15,838 bases of DNA from Albidovulum sp. (GCA_030837785.1 JAUQYA010000024.1:1-15838), one strand, 5' to 3'; shown: positions 8,420 to 15,815, counted from the stretch's first letter. The notes: generated by a model not told the origin, from the letters alone. A program made the numbers and translations.

Positions 8420-9994
8420 CTATTCCATCTCGATCGTGCCGGGGGGCTTGGAGGTCACGTCGTAGAAGACCCGGTTGATGCCCTTGACCTCGTTGATGAT
8501 CCGCGTCGCGGTTTCCGACAGGAACTCGTGGGTGAAGGGGTAGTAGTCGGCGGTCATGCCGTCGACCGATGTCACGGCGCGCAGCGCCAGCGCGTGGTCA
8601 TAGGTGCGCCCGTCGCCCATCACGCCCACGGTCCTGACCGGCAGGATCGCCGCGAAGGCCTGCCAGATCGCGTCGTAGAGGCCGTGGCGGCGGATCTGGT
8701 CGATGTAGACCGCATCGGCCCGGCGCAGGATCTCGAGCTTCTCGCGGGTGATCTCGCCGGGGCAGCGGATGGCGAGGCCGGGGCCGGGGAAGGGGTGGCG
8801 GCGGATGAACTGCTCGGGCAGGCCAAGCTCGCGCCCGAGCGCGCGGACCTCGTCCTTGAAGAGCTCGCGCAAAGGCTCGACCAGCTTCATCCCCATCTTC
8901 TCCGGTAGGCCGCCGACGTTGTGGTGCGACTTGATCGTGACGGAAGGCCCGCCGGCGAAGCTGACGCTTTCGATCACGTCGGGATAGAGCGTGCCCTGGG
9001 CGAGGAACTCGGCGCCGCCGATCTCCTTCGCGTGTTTCTCGAAGGTTTCGATGAACAGTCGCCCGATGGTCTTGCGCTTCGTTTCCGGATCGGAAACGCC
9101 TTCCAGCGCGCCGAGGAACAGCGTGCTCTCGTCGGCATGGATCAGCGGCAGGTTGTAGTGCTCGCGGAACATCGAGACGACTTCCTCGGCCTCGTTGAGC
9201 CGCATCAGCCCGTGGTCGACGAAGACGCAGGTGAGCCGGTCGCCGATCGCCTCGTGGATCAGGATCGCGGCGACCGAGCTGTCGACCCCGCCGGAGAGCG
9301 CGCAGATCACCCGGCCGTCGCCGACCTGATCGCGGACTTTCGCGATCGCGTCCTCGCGGTAGGCGCCCATCGTCCAGTCGCCGGTGAAGCCCGCGGCGCG
9401 CACGAAATTCTCGTAGAGTTTCGCGCCCTTCGGCGTGTGGTGCACCTCGGGGTGGAACTGCACGGCGTAGAAGCGGCGCGCCGGATCGGCGGTGATCGCG
9501 AAGGGCGCGTTGGGCGAGGTGCCGAAGACCTCGAAGCCGGGTGCCAGTTTCGAGACATGGTCGCCGTGGCTCATCCAGACCTGTTCGCGGCCGCCGTTTC
9601 CGTTCTCGGGCTCGAACCAGCCCTGAAGGATCGGCAGGCGCTTGTCGGTCGGGGTGACGAAGGCGCGGCCGAACTCGGCGGTGCCGTGGCCGCGTTCGAC
9701 CTGGCCGCCGAGACAGTGCATCATCACCTGCTGGCCGTAGCAGATGCCGAGGATCGGCACGCCGAGGTCGAAGACCGACGCGGGAGGCATCGGCGCGCCA
9801 TCGGCGAAGACCGAGGCCGGGCCGCCCGAGAAGATCACCGCCTGCGGCGCGAACTGCTTCAGGAATGCCTCGTCCACCCGGTTGAAGGGATGGATTTCGC
9901 AGTAGACCTTCAGCTCGCGCAGCCGCCGCGCGATGAGCTGCGTGACCTGGGAGCCGAAGTCGATGATCAGAAGGCGCTGATGGGCATGTGTCAT
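8420..9994 (-). CDS. guaA: GMP synthase (glutamine-hydrolysing)
   Basis: This 524-residue enzyme converts XMP, ATP and glutamine to GMP in the cytoplasm, the last step of guanine-nucleotide synthesis, and is the usual length (525 in E. coli). The N-terminal class-I amidotransferase domain has nucleophile Cys85 in GICYGQQ and the His181/Glu183 pair in FHPEV. The ATP-pyrophosphatase P-loop SGGVDSS is at 234-240. The C-terminal dimerisation domain ends KPPGTIEME, where many homologues read IEWE. The start at 9994 gives the family N terminus (LLIIDFGSQ at 8-16); the frame is open far upstream, but that part is not family-like. No Shine-Dalgarno precedes the ATG. Confidence 0.97.
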   Translation of the reverse strand: MTHAHQRLLIIDFGSQVTQLIARRLRELKVYCEIHPFNRVDEAFLKQFAPQAVIFSGGPASVFADGAPMPPASVFDLGVPILGICYGQQVMMHCLGGQVERGHGTAEFGRAFVTPTDKRLPILQGWFEPENGNGGREQVWMSHGDHVSKLAPGFEVFGTSPNAPFAITADPARRFYAVQFHPEVHHTPKGAKLYENFVRAAGFTGDWTMGAYREDAIAKVRDQVGDGRVICALSGGVDSSVAAILIHEAIGDRLTCVFVDHGLMRLNEAEEVVSMFREHYNLPLIHADESTLFLGALEGVSDPETKRKTIGRLFIETFEKHAKEIGGAEFLAQGTLYPDVIESVSFAGGPSVTIKSHHNVGGLPEKMGMKLVEPLRELFKDEVRALGRELGLPEQFIRRHPFPGPGLAIRCPGEITREKLEILRRADAVYIDQIRRHGLYDAIWQAFAAILPVRTVGVMGDGRTYDHALALRAVTSVDGMTADYYPFTHEFLSETATRIINEVKGINRVFYDVTSKPPGTIEME

Positions 9995-10000
9995 GGCCGG

Positions 10001-10029
10001 GGAATAGGGTTTTGCCCGGCACTGCGCAA
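10001..10029 (-). promoter_or_regulatory. Candidate guaA promoter placed for a leaderless or near-leaderless mRNA
   Basis: On the minus strand TTGCGC (10029-10024) and TATTCC (10006-10001) are separated by 17 bp. The first match to a sigma-70 -35 is fair and the -10 is weak (3 of 6). Transcription would begin close to the guaA ATG at 9994, which is consistent with the lack of a Shine-Dalgarno sequence there. The call is tentative. Confidence 0.35.
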
Positions 10030-10082
10030 GGGCGTTCGGCGGCGGGAGCGTCGTCGTGCCGGGCTTGTGCCGTGCTCGATGG

Positions 10083-10101
10083 CGGTATATCTTGCCGGTA
10101 T
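10083..10101 (+). promoter_or_regulatory. Repeated CGGTAT boxes upstream of ccdA, candidate operator
   Basis: CGGTAT occurs at 10083-10088 and again at 10096-10101, 13 bp apart, with a related GGTAC at 10111-10115 next to the ccdA start. TATATC (10086-10091) could serve as a -10. CcdA/CcdB complexes are known to repress their own operon by binding repeated sites in the promoter, so these are plausible targets. Nothing more than position and repetition supports this. Confidence 0.3.
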
Positions 10102-10118
10102 GAAATAGGGGGTACGAC

Positions 10119-10373
10119 ATGGCGGCCGCCACCAGGCGCAAGACCTCGCTCACGCTCGACGCCGAGGCGCTCGATCGCGCGAGGGAATTCGGGATCAACA
10201 TCTCCGCGGTGGCGGAGGCGGCGCTTCTGAAGGCCGTCGCCGACTCGCGGCGCCGGCAATGGCTCGACGAGAACGCGGAAGCCTTCGCGGCGCAGTCGGA
10301 CTGGCACGAGCGCAACGGTCACCCGCTGGCCGAGATCATCACCGCGCCGGGAGGGTCTTCGTGGCGCAGATGA
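10119..10373 (+). CDS. ccdA: Type II antitoxin CcdA
   Basis: This 84-residue antitoxin has a ribbon-helix-helix DNA-binding part at the N terminus (TSLTLDAEALDRARE, then the hallmark INISAVAEAAL at about 26-36) and a C-terminal tail that in the family wraps the toxin. The tail matches plasmid F CcdA in order: RRRQWLDEN, then a helix ending in ERNGHPLAE, and a terminal Trp. It starts after a good purine-rich Shine-Dalgarno (AGGGGG, 10107-10112). The stop overlaps the next start as ATGA, the usual way of keeping antitoxin in excess. It should bind CcdB and repress the operon. It is divergent from guaA with 124 bp between the starts. Confidence 0.92.
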   Translation: MAAATRRKTSLTLDAEALDRAREFGINISAVAEAALLKAVADSRRRQWLDENAEAFAAQSDWHERNGHPLAEIITAPGGSSWRR

Positions 10374-10651
10374 CGCGCCATGATGTGGCGGAATACAACG
10401 GCATCTTCATGGTTGTCGTCGAAAGCGACCTTCTGCCGCCCGATCCTTCCGTCGTCGTCATCCCGCTGCTGTCCGGCTACCCGGCGGTGAGGCATCTGAA
10501 CCCTGAAATCGTTCATGACGGAAAGCGGATGATCCTTGCAACGCGGCTGATCGCGGCGGTACGGCGGTCGGCCCTGCGGCGTGCCGGAAGTGTCGCGGAC
10601 CAGGGCGAGTTGATCACGCGGGCGGTGGATGTCCTGATGGCGGGCGTATAG
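10370..10651 (+). CDS. ccdB: Type II toxin CcdB (gyrase-poison family) with altered C terminus
   Basis: This 93-residue protein is recognisable as CcdB by NGIFMVVVESDLL, matching the RLFVDVQSDII strand of plasmid F CcdB, then VVVIPLL, LNPEIVHDGKRMILATRLIA and the last helix ITRAVDVLMAGV. CcdB traps DNA gyrase on DNA. In F CcdB the last three residues Trp99-Gly100-Ile101 are needed for killing; here they read Ala91-Gly92-Val93, so the key Trp is missing. The toxin may therefore be weak, inactive or act on gyrase differently. The ATG at 10370 overlaps the ccdA stop; an in-frame GTG at 10361 would add three residues. It converges on the ocd gene with a 15-bp gap and no visible terminator. Confidence 0.9.
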   Translation: MTRHDVAEYNGIFMVVVESDLLPPDPSVVVIPLLSGYPAVRHLNPEIVHDGKRMILATRLIAAVRRSALRRAGSVADQGELITRAVDVLMAGV

Positions 10652-10666
10652 CCCCGACGACAGGCT

Positions 10667-11722
10667 TCAGACCGCCTTCGCCCCGGCCCTGAGCAGCATG
10701 CCGTAAAGGTCGCGCGGATCGTCCGGGTCGGCGATCATGTCCAGGGGCTCGCTGTAGGGCAGGGTCTTCAGCCTTTCGTGGATGTAGCGCAGCGCCGAGA
10801 AATCCTCGATCGCGAAGCCGACGCTGTCGAAGAGCGTGATCTGGCGCGCGCCGGTGCGGCCGGCGACAGCGCCGGTGATGACCTGCCAGAGTTCGGTGAC
10901 CGGGTGGTCGGGGGCAAGCTGCTGGATCTCGCCCTCCACCCGCGTCTGCGGCGGGTATTCGACGAAGATCGAGGAGCGGAGCAGGATGTCGCGGTGCAGT
11001 TCGGTCTTGCCGGGGCAGTCGCCGCCGACCGCGTTGATGTGCACGCCGGCGCCGACCATGTTGTCGGTCAGGATGGTCGCATGGTGCTTGTCGGCGGTGC
11101 AGGTGGTGATGATCCCGGCGCCCTCGATCGCCTCCTCGGCGCTGCGGCAGCGCGTGAGCGTCAGGCCGGAACTGGCGAGATTTCTTGCGCATTTTGCCGT
11201 TGCTACCGGGTCGATGTCGTAAAGCCGCAGATGGGTCACGCCGCAGATCGCCCGGAAGGCCAGCGCCTGGAACTCCGCCTGCGCGCCGTTGCCGATCATC
11301 GCCATCGTGGTGGCGCCCTCGGGCGCCAGATGCCGCGCGGCGAGCGCCGACATCGCCGCGGTCCGGAGCGCGGTGAGGATCGTCATTTCCGTCAGCAGGA
11401 CCGGGTAGCCGGTATCGACCTCGGCCAGGAGCCCGAAGGCGGTGACGGTCTGAAGCCCCGCGCTTGTGTTCTTCGGGTGGCCGTTGACATACTTGAACCC
11501 GTACATCTCGCCGTCCGATGTGGGCATCAGTTCGATCACGCCCACCGCGGAATGCGAGGCCACGCGCGGGGTCTTGTCGAAGCTTTCCCAGCGGCGGAAA
11601 TCGGCTTCGATGCAGCCGGCGAGATCGGTCAGCACGCGCTCGATCCCGAGATGAAGGACGAGCTTCATCATGTTGTCGACGCTGACGAAAGGCACGATGT
11701 TGAGGCTCTGCATGGGGGTCAT
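10667..11722 (-). CDS. ocd: Ornithine cyclodeaminase
   Basis: This 351-residue NAD-dependent enzyme of the ornithine cyclodeaminase/mu-crystallin family converts L-ornithine to L-proline and ammonia. The active-site Lys is Lys77 in FKYVNGHP. The nucleotide-binding turn is IGNGAQAEFQ at 143-152. The catalytic Asp is Asp235 in VGGDCPGKTEL, a motif that favours true ornithine cyclodeaminase over related reductases. It is encoded directly after arginase, whose product ornithine is its substrate, with an ATGA overlap. The start at 11722 is taken from this overlap; an internal ATG three codons later (11713) is also possible, and neither has a clear Shine-Dalgarno. Confidence 0.95.
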   Translation of the reverse strand: MTPMQSLNIVPFVSVDNMMKLVLHLGIERVLTDLAGCIEADFRRWESFDKTPRVASHSAVGVIELMPTSDGEMYGFKYVNGHPKNTSAGLQTVTAFGLLAEVDTGYPVLLTEMTILTALRTAAMSALAARHLAPEGATTMAMIGNGAQAEFQALAFRAICGVTHLRLYDIDPVATAKCARNLASSGLTLTRCRSAEEAIEGAGIITTCTADKHHATILTDNMVGAGVHINAVGGDCPGKTELHRDILLRSSIFVEYPPQTRVEGEIQQLAPDHPVTELWQVITGAVAGRTGARQITLFDSVGFAIEDFSALRYIHERLKTLPYSEPLDMIADPDDPRDLYGMLLRAGAKAV

Positions 11723-12645
11723 CCGAAGCTGCGGGTGGGCCGGTCGAAGACCTTGCGGCCCATCAGCGAGCCGACGAGATCGACCATGAGGCGCGCGGTC
11801 TTGCCGCGTTCGTCGAGGAAGGGATTGAGTTCGACGAGGTCGAGCGAGGTGACAAGGCCCGATTCGTGCAGGTGTTCCATCACCAGATGCGCCTCGCGGA
11901 AGGTGGTGCCGCCGGGCACCGTCGTACCGACCGCGGGCGCGATCGCGGGGTCGAGGAAATCGACGTCGAGCGAGACGTGGAGAAAGCCGTTCTCGGCCCG
12001 CACCCGGTCGAGGAATTCGCGCAACGGGGCGACGATGCCGCGTTCGTCGAGAACGCGCATGTCGCAGATCGTCATGTCGGTCCTGAGGAGCCCGGCATGT
12101 TCGGCCGGGTCGACCGAGCGGATGCCGTAAAGGCAGATGCGGGCCGCGGGGACCGGGGCGGGGAAGGGCGGGAAGGCATCGAAGCCGGGTTCGCCCGCGA
12201 CATAGGCCACGGGGGTGCCGTGAAGGTTGCCCGACTGGGTGGTCAGGGGCGTATGATAGTCCGAATGCGCGTCGAGCCAGAGAACGAACAGCGGCCGGCC
12301 CGCCTCGGCGGCATGGGCGGCCACCCCGGCGACCGAGCCGAGCGACAGCGAATGGTCGCCGCCGAGGAAGACCGGCACGCCCTCGGCCATCGCGGCCCTG
12401 GCCGCGGCGGCGAGCGCCCCGGTCCAGGCGACCGTCTCGGCCAGGTGGTGGACGGCCGGGTTAGGGCATGCGGCCGGCCGCTGGGCCGCGGGAGCGATGT
12501 CGCCGCGATCGACGACGCGCATCCCCAGCGCCTCGAGGCTTTGGGCAATGCCGGCGACGCGATAGGCGGCCGGCCCCATCAGGCAGCCTTCGCGCCGCTG
12601 GCCGCTGTCGATCGGCGCGCCGATCAGGATGCAGGTCTTCGTCAT
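11719..12645 (-). CDS. Arginase
   Basis: This 308-residue ureohydrolase hydrolyses arginine to ornithine and urea. The binuclear manganese ligands are all visible: His98 in GGDHS, Asp125/His127/Asp129 in LDAHSDYH, and Asp227/Asp229 in SLDVDFLDP. The arginase-type VELNP segment gives Glu272, and the N-terminal IGAPIDSGQRREG loop is typical of arginase rather than agmatinase. The start at 12645 has a Shine-Dalgarno GGAGGC (12656-12651); the frame extends upstream, but that part lies in the divergent regulator gene. It is the first gene of a two-gene arginine-to-proline unit and is probably controlled by the divergent Lrp-type regulator. Family naming would be rocF or arcB-like arginase; I leave the symbol blank. 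Confidence 0.95.
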   Translation of the reverse strand: MTKTCILIGAPIDSGQRREGCLMGPAAYRVAGIAQSLEALGMRVVDRGDIAPAAQRPAACPNPAVHHLAETVAWTGALAAAARAAMAEGVPVFLGGDHSLSLGSVAGVAAHAAEAGRPLFVLWLDAHSDYHTPLTTQSGNLHGTPVAYVAGEPGFDAFPPFPAPVPAARICLYGIRSVDPAEHAGLLRTDMTICDMRVLDERGIVAPLREFLDRVRAENGFLHVSLDVDFLDPAIAPAVGTTVPGGTTFREAHLVMEHLHESGLVTSLDLVELNPFLDERGKTARLMVDLVGSLMGRKVFDRPTRSFG

Positions 12646-12688
12646 GGGGCGCCTCCGGCGGATTCGGCCGGCCCAGTGTTCCTGCGGA

Positions 12689-12743
12689 TTGCGTCGGAAA
12701 GAAGCATGAGTATGATCGGTTCGCAGGTGGTATTGTTCGAAAC
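12689..12743 (+). promoter_or_regulatory. Promoter and possible operator of the Lrp-type regulator gene
   Basis: TTGCGT (12689-12694) and TATGAT (12711-12716, 5 of 6 to the -10 consensus) are 16 bp apart, placing the start of transcription near 12723. An imperfect inverted repeat, GGTTCG (12718-12723) and CGAAAC (12738-12743), lies right at that point and could be an autoregulatory site. A CATACT on the other strand overlaps the same stretch and could be the -10 of the divergent arginase promoter. This placement excludes the upstream in-frame ATG at 12706 as the translation start. Confidence 0.5.
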
Positions 12744-12753
12744 GACGGGAAAC

Positions 12754-13194
12754 ATGAGCGATCTGGATGAAACCGATCAGGCGCTGATCGCGGCGCTCAG
12801 GCGCGACGGGCGGGCCTCGTTCTCCGATCTCGCCGCACAGCTCGGGCTTGCGCGGGCGACGGTGACGGCGCGGATGGAGCGGCTGGCGGCGCGCGGCGAG
12901 ATCCAGGGCTTCACCGTGATCACCCGCGGCGACCTGACGGCGAGCCCGGTTCGCGGGCTGATGATGATCGCCATCGAGGGAAGGGGGACGGAGCGGATCA
13001 TTGCGCGGCTTTCCGGCCTGCCCGAGGTGACGGCGGTCCATTCGACCAACGGGCGCTGGGATCTCATCGCCGAGATCGGGACGCGGACGCTGGAGGAGCT
13101 GGACGCGGTGCTGATGAAGGTGCGCGGCTACGAAGGCGTGCTGGCCAGCGAGACGAGCCTGCTTCTGTCCACCCGCCGCGCCGGCCGGCGCTGA
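12754..13194 (+). CDS. Lrp/AsnC family transcriptional regulator
   Basis: This 146-residue protein has an N-terminal winged HTH (LDETDQALIAALRRDGR, then FSDLAAQLGLARATVTARMERL at about 23-44) and a C-terminal RAM/AsnC effector domain with the family stretch VTAVHSTNGRWDLIAEI at about 92-108. Such proteins bind amino acids and control their metabolism. Being divergent from arginase-ocd, it is a good candidate for an arginine- or ornithine-responsive regulator of that unit; this is inferred from position. The ATG at 12754 has a GGGAA Shine-Dalgarno and fits the family N terminus. An upstream ATG at 12706 would add 16 residues but lies before the predicted transcription start. Confidence 0.93.
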   Translation: MSDLDETDQALIAALRRDGRASFSDLAAQLGLARATVTARMERLAARGEIQGFTVITRGDLTASPVRGLMMIAIEGRGTERIIARLSGLPEVTAVHSTNGRWDLIAEIGTRTLEELDAVLMKVRGYEGVLASETSLLLSTRRAGRR

Positions 13195-13216
13195 GCCGTT
13201 CTTCCCCCGGCTCAGC
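13190..13216. terminator. Hairpin between the convergent regulator and acylase genes
   Basis: GCTGAGCCG (13190-13198) and CGGCTCAGC (13208-13216) form a perfect 9-bp stem with a 9-base pyrimidine loop. The left arm includes the stop codon of the Lrp-type gene, and the right arm ends 8 bp before the stop of the acylase gene. There is no U-tract on either strand. The position between convergent genes suggests a shared terminator. Confidence 0.6.
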
Positions 13217-13224
13217 CGCCGGTC

Positions 13225-15687
13225 TCAGCCTCCTGCGGGTTCCAGCCGGGTGATGCCGGTGGCGCCCGCCCGCGCCAGCGCGGGGTCAAGCGACATCGGC
13301 GCGTATTCACCGCGCCGCCACAGCGCGCTCAGGTCGTCGTAGTGGCGGCTGAGCGGATGGCCCGACTGGCCGGTCGAGATGACGAAGACCGAACTGTCGG
13401 GGTCGGCGAAGTCGTAGACGCCGCGATAGCCCGCGCCGTTCACGTTCAGATAGGGCTCGGGCCCGGTGCCAGCCGTCAGGCCGCGGTCGAGCGTGTGGTC
13501 GCCGCCGCTGGTGGACTGGCGGATGTTGACGATCCATTTCAGGACCGGCATCCGGCCAAGGACCGGGTGATCCTGCGTCGCCTGGTGCGCGTCGCCCCAG
13601 CGCCAGCTTTCGACCTTCGGCCCGTAGCGTTCCGAAAGCTCCAGAAGCGCGTCGTCCAGCGCCATGCGGGCGATGTCGGTGCAGCTTTCGGTCGCGGCCG
13701 ACTGCATGATGTCGCACCAGCGCGAGGCGCCGTCGATGTCGCGGAAGACCCGCTCGATGAACAGCGGCTCCACATGGGTGAAACTGTCGGCGAGCGGGCC
13801 CAGCTCGTCGCGGATCAGACGGTTCTGCAGCGCCCGGACCCAGGCGGAATAGATCAGCGGCTCGGGCAGATGCTCGTTCATGTCGCCGTCCCATTCCGCA
13901 AGCACCTCGAGCGCGCGCTGGCGGAGCCGTTCGGGCGTGCCAGCGGGCGCCGCCTCGCCGGTGAACCACAGATCGGCGGCGATCAGCGGCAGGATGGTGC
14001 GCGCCGCAGGCGAGACAGTGTCGAGCTGCGCGGCGATGAAGCTTTCGCGGGTATGGACCTCGCGTTCCTGCATCAGCCGGGTCCAGCGCTGCACCCGCTG
14101 GGTGTCGCCCCAGGTGAAGCTCACATGGTGCGGGAAGGCGCCGTCGGCGATCTTGTTGTTGGTGTTGCCGACGATCCCGCCTGCCGGGTTCAGGAAGCGG
14201 GGATTGTCGGCATAGGGCTGGCGCCCCTGCCAGCGGTTCGCCGGCATCCAGCCGAGCGCCGGCAGCCGGCCCTGGCCGAGCGTCGCCGCGTCGCGCGCGG
14301 GAATCGCGCCGAAGGTGGCCATCGCGATCCCGGACTGATCGGCCATCGTGACATTCTGTGCCGGCGCGACGAATCCCTCGCCGGCGGCGATCCCCTCGGC
14401 GATGCTGCCCGCCTGCATCAGCCGGATCGCCGCGGTCATCGAGGTATCGGCCGGGTCGAGCGCCGTCCAGCTCAGCGCCGCGACATGGCCGGGCGGGGTG
14501 ACCGAGCCCACGTCATAGGCGTCTTCCGGCAGGACCGGGCCGTTGTCGGTCCGGCGCAGCGTGACGGTGATGGGCTGGGCGTCCCTCACCTCGATGATCG
14601 AGGCGCGGGTCTCGAAGGGCTTCCAGCCGTCGGGGGTGCGGTAGCGTCCGGGGTCGGCGGGGTTGACCTCTTCCATCCGCAGGTCCTGGTCGTCGACCCA
14701 GGCCGCGCTGATCCCCCAGCCGAAGCGGCCGTTGCGCCCCGCAAGCACCGCCGGGATGCCGGGGATGGTGGCGCCGATCACCCCGCCCGAGGCCAGTTCC
14801 AGCCGCGCCAGATACCAGAGCGAGGGCGCCGAGAAATCCAGGTGCGGGTCGTTGGCCAGAAGCGTCCCCGCCGCCGCCGATCGCGCCGGCGCCGCCGCCC
14901 AGGCGTTCGAGGCGCCGGCCGAGGCGAAGCGAGGCAGGGGCCAGAACGGATCGGCGCTCTCCTCCAGGGCGGCGTAGGACCGTCTCACCCCCGGCACCAG
15001 CGCCGCATAGGGCGGCAGCGCCGCCACCCCCGGCCCCGGCACGTCGGGCAGCAGGTCGCGCGGCCAGGCCTCCGACAGGACCGACAGCCGCGCGCGCAGC
15101 ACCTCGGCCTCGGCCTGCGCCGTCGAACGCAGCGCCATGAGCTTCAGGATCGCCACGGAATCGGCCGGCTGCCAGTAGGAGATCTCGTTGCGGAAGAGGA
15201 AGAATTCCGGCGCGCCGCGCCCCCTGGACTGGGCGTTGACGACCTCGATCCAGGCATTCACGCCCTTGGCATAGGCCTCGAGCGCGACCCTGGTCCGCTC
15301 GTCCTGGGCGGCGACCGAGCGCGTCGCAAGGCCGTAGAGGTCGAGCGTCCGCATCAGTTCGTCGGTCTTCACCGTCTCGAGCCCGAAGACCTCCGACAGC
15401 CGGCCCTGCGCGGTGCGCCTGAGCATCACCATCTGCCAGAGCCGGTCCTGCGCATGGGCGAACCCGAGCGCCTCGAAGACGTCCGCGTCGGTCCGGCCGA
15501 AGACATGGGGAACGTCGGCGGTGTCGCGGACGATTTCCACCGGGGCCGTGATCCCGCCGATCCGGTAGGTCGCGTTGTAGTCGGGAAGCGAGCGCGCGGC
15601 GAAGTAGTAGGCCAGCGCGACCGACGTCACCGCCACCAGCACAAGCGTCGCGAAGATCCTCAGAAGCCAGCGGAACGCCGTAACCAT
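13225..15687 (-). CDS. Penicillin acylase family protein (Ntn hydrolase, membrane-anchored precursor)
   Basis: This 820-residue precursor belongs to the penicillin acylase/AHL acylase family, which is cut autocatalytically into alpha and beta chains. A hydrophobic segment at about 8-30 preceded by Arg suggests a signal anchor into the periplasm. The alpha part has GFAHAQDRLWQM (75-86). The beta chain should begin at Ser260 in GASNAWA. Counting from it, beta-23 is His282 in NDPHLDF, as in AHL and cephalosporin acylases; penicillin G acylase has Gln there. The oxyanion Asn is probably Asn510 or Asn511 in GNTNNK. The amide substrate is unknown; acyl-homoserine lactones or other N-acyl compounds are possible. 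It is divergent from the gene at 15816, with a weak Shine-Dalgarno. Confidence 0.93.
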   Translation of the reverse strand: MVTAFRWLLRIFATLVLVAVTSVALAYYFAARSLPDYNATYRIGGITAPVEIVRDTADVPHVFGRTDADVFEALGFAHAQDRLWQMVMLRRTAQGRLSEVFGLETVKTDELMRTLDLYGLATRSVAAQDERTRVALEAYAKGVNAWIEVVNAQSRGRGAPEFFLFRNEISYWQPADSVAILKLMALRSTAQAEAEVLRARLSVLSEAWPRDLLPDVPGPGVAALPPYAALVPGVRRSYAALEESADPFWPLPRFASAGASNAWAAAPARSAAAGTLLANDPHLDFSAPSLWYLARLELASGGVIGATIPGIPAVLAGRNGRFGWGISAAWVDDQDLRMEEVNPADPGRYRTPDGWKPFETRASIIEVRDAQPITVTLRRTDNGPVLPEDAYDVGSVTPPGHVAALSWTALDPADTSMTAAIRLMQAGSIAEGIAAGEGFVAPAQNVTMADQSGIAMATFGAIPARDAATLGQGRLPALGWMPANRWQGRQPYADNPRFLNPAGGIVGNTNNKIADGAFPHHVSFTWGDTQRVQRWTRLMQEREVHTRESFIAAQLDTVSPAARTILPLIAADLWFTGEAAPAGTPERLRQRALEVLAEWDGDMNEHLPEPLIYSAWVRALQNRLIRDELGPLADSFTHVEPLFIERVFRDIDGASRWCDIMQSAATESCTDIARMALDDALLELSERYGPKVESWRWGDAHQATQDHPVLGRMPVLKWIVNIRQSTSGGDHTLDRGLTAGTGPEPYLNVNGAGYRGVYDFADPDSSVFVISTGQSGHPLSRHYDDLSALWRRGEYAPMSLDPALARAGATGITRLEPAGG

Positions 15688-15707
15688 CGTGAAGGCTCGA
15701 ACCTGGC

Positions 15708-15735
15708 GGCCGGTGCGCCCATGCCGGCACCGGCC
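15708..15735. repeat. Perfect 9-bp inverted repeat upstream of the acylase gene
   Basis: GGCCGGTGC (15708-15716) and GCACCGGCC (15727-15735) are exact reverse complements separated by 10 bp. The repeat lies 21 bp upstream of the acylase start and just before the plus-strand -35 candidate at 15748. It could be an operator for a dyad-binding regulator shared by the divergent genes, or a hairpin in the acylase leader. No regulator gene is adjacent. Confidence 0.5.
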
Positions 15736-15747
15736 CGCGGGAACCGG

Positions 15748-15775
15748 TTGACGGCACGGGCAGGGCGGTTAACTA
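15748..15775 (+). promoter_or_regulatory. Candidate promoter for the gene starting at 15816
   Basis: TTGACG (15748-15753) matches the -35 consensus in five of six positions. A weak -10 (TTAACT or TAACTA, 15769-15775) follows after 15-16 bp. Transcription would start near 15782, leaving a leader of about 34 nt with a strong Shine-Dalgarno. The -10 is poor, so confidence is limited. Confidence 0.4.
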
Positions 15776-15815
15776 GGGCAGATCGGACCCGGCTGCAACG
15801 ACAGAGGAGGCGGAC

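Noticed and set aside
8598..10322. Minus-strand frame overlapping guaA in another register
   Set aside because: guaA itself has full-length catalytic motifs in its own frame. This one is Arg/Pro-rich noise.
12706..12753. Upstream ATG as start of the Lrp-type regulator
   Set aside because: It lies before the predicted transcription start (TATGAT at 12711-12716) and would add 16 residues not typical of the family.
14513..15757. Second minus-strand frame of about 414 codons over the acylase gene
   Set aside because: The acylase frame has the nucleophile motif and full family length; this alternative is Gly/Arg/Ala-rich without motifs.
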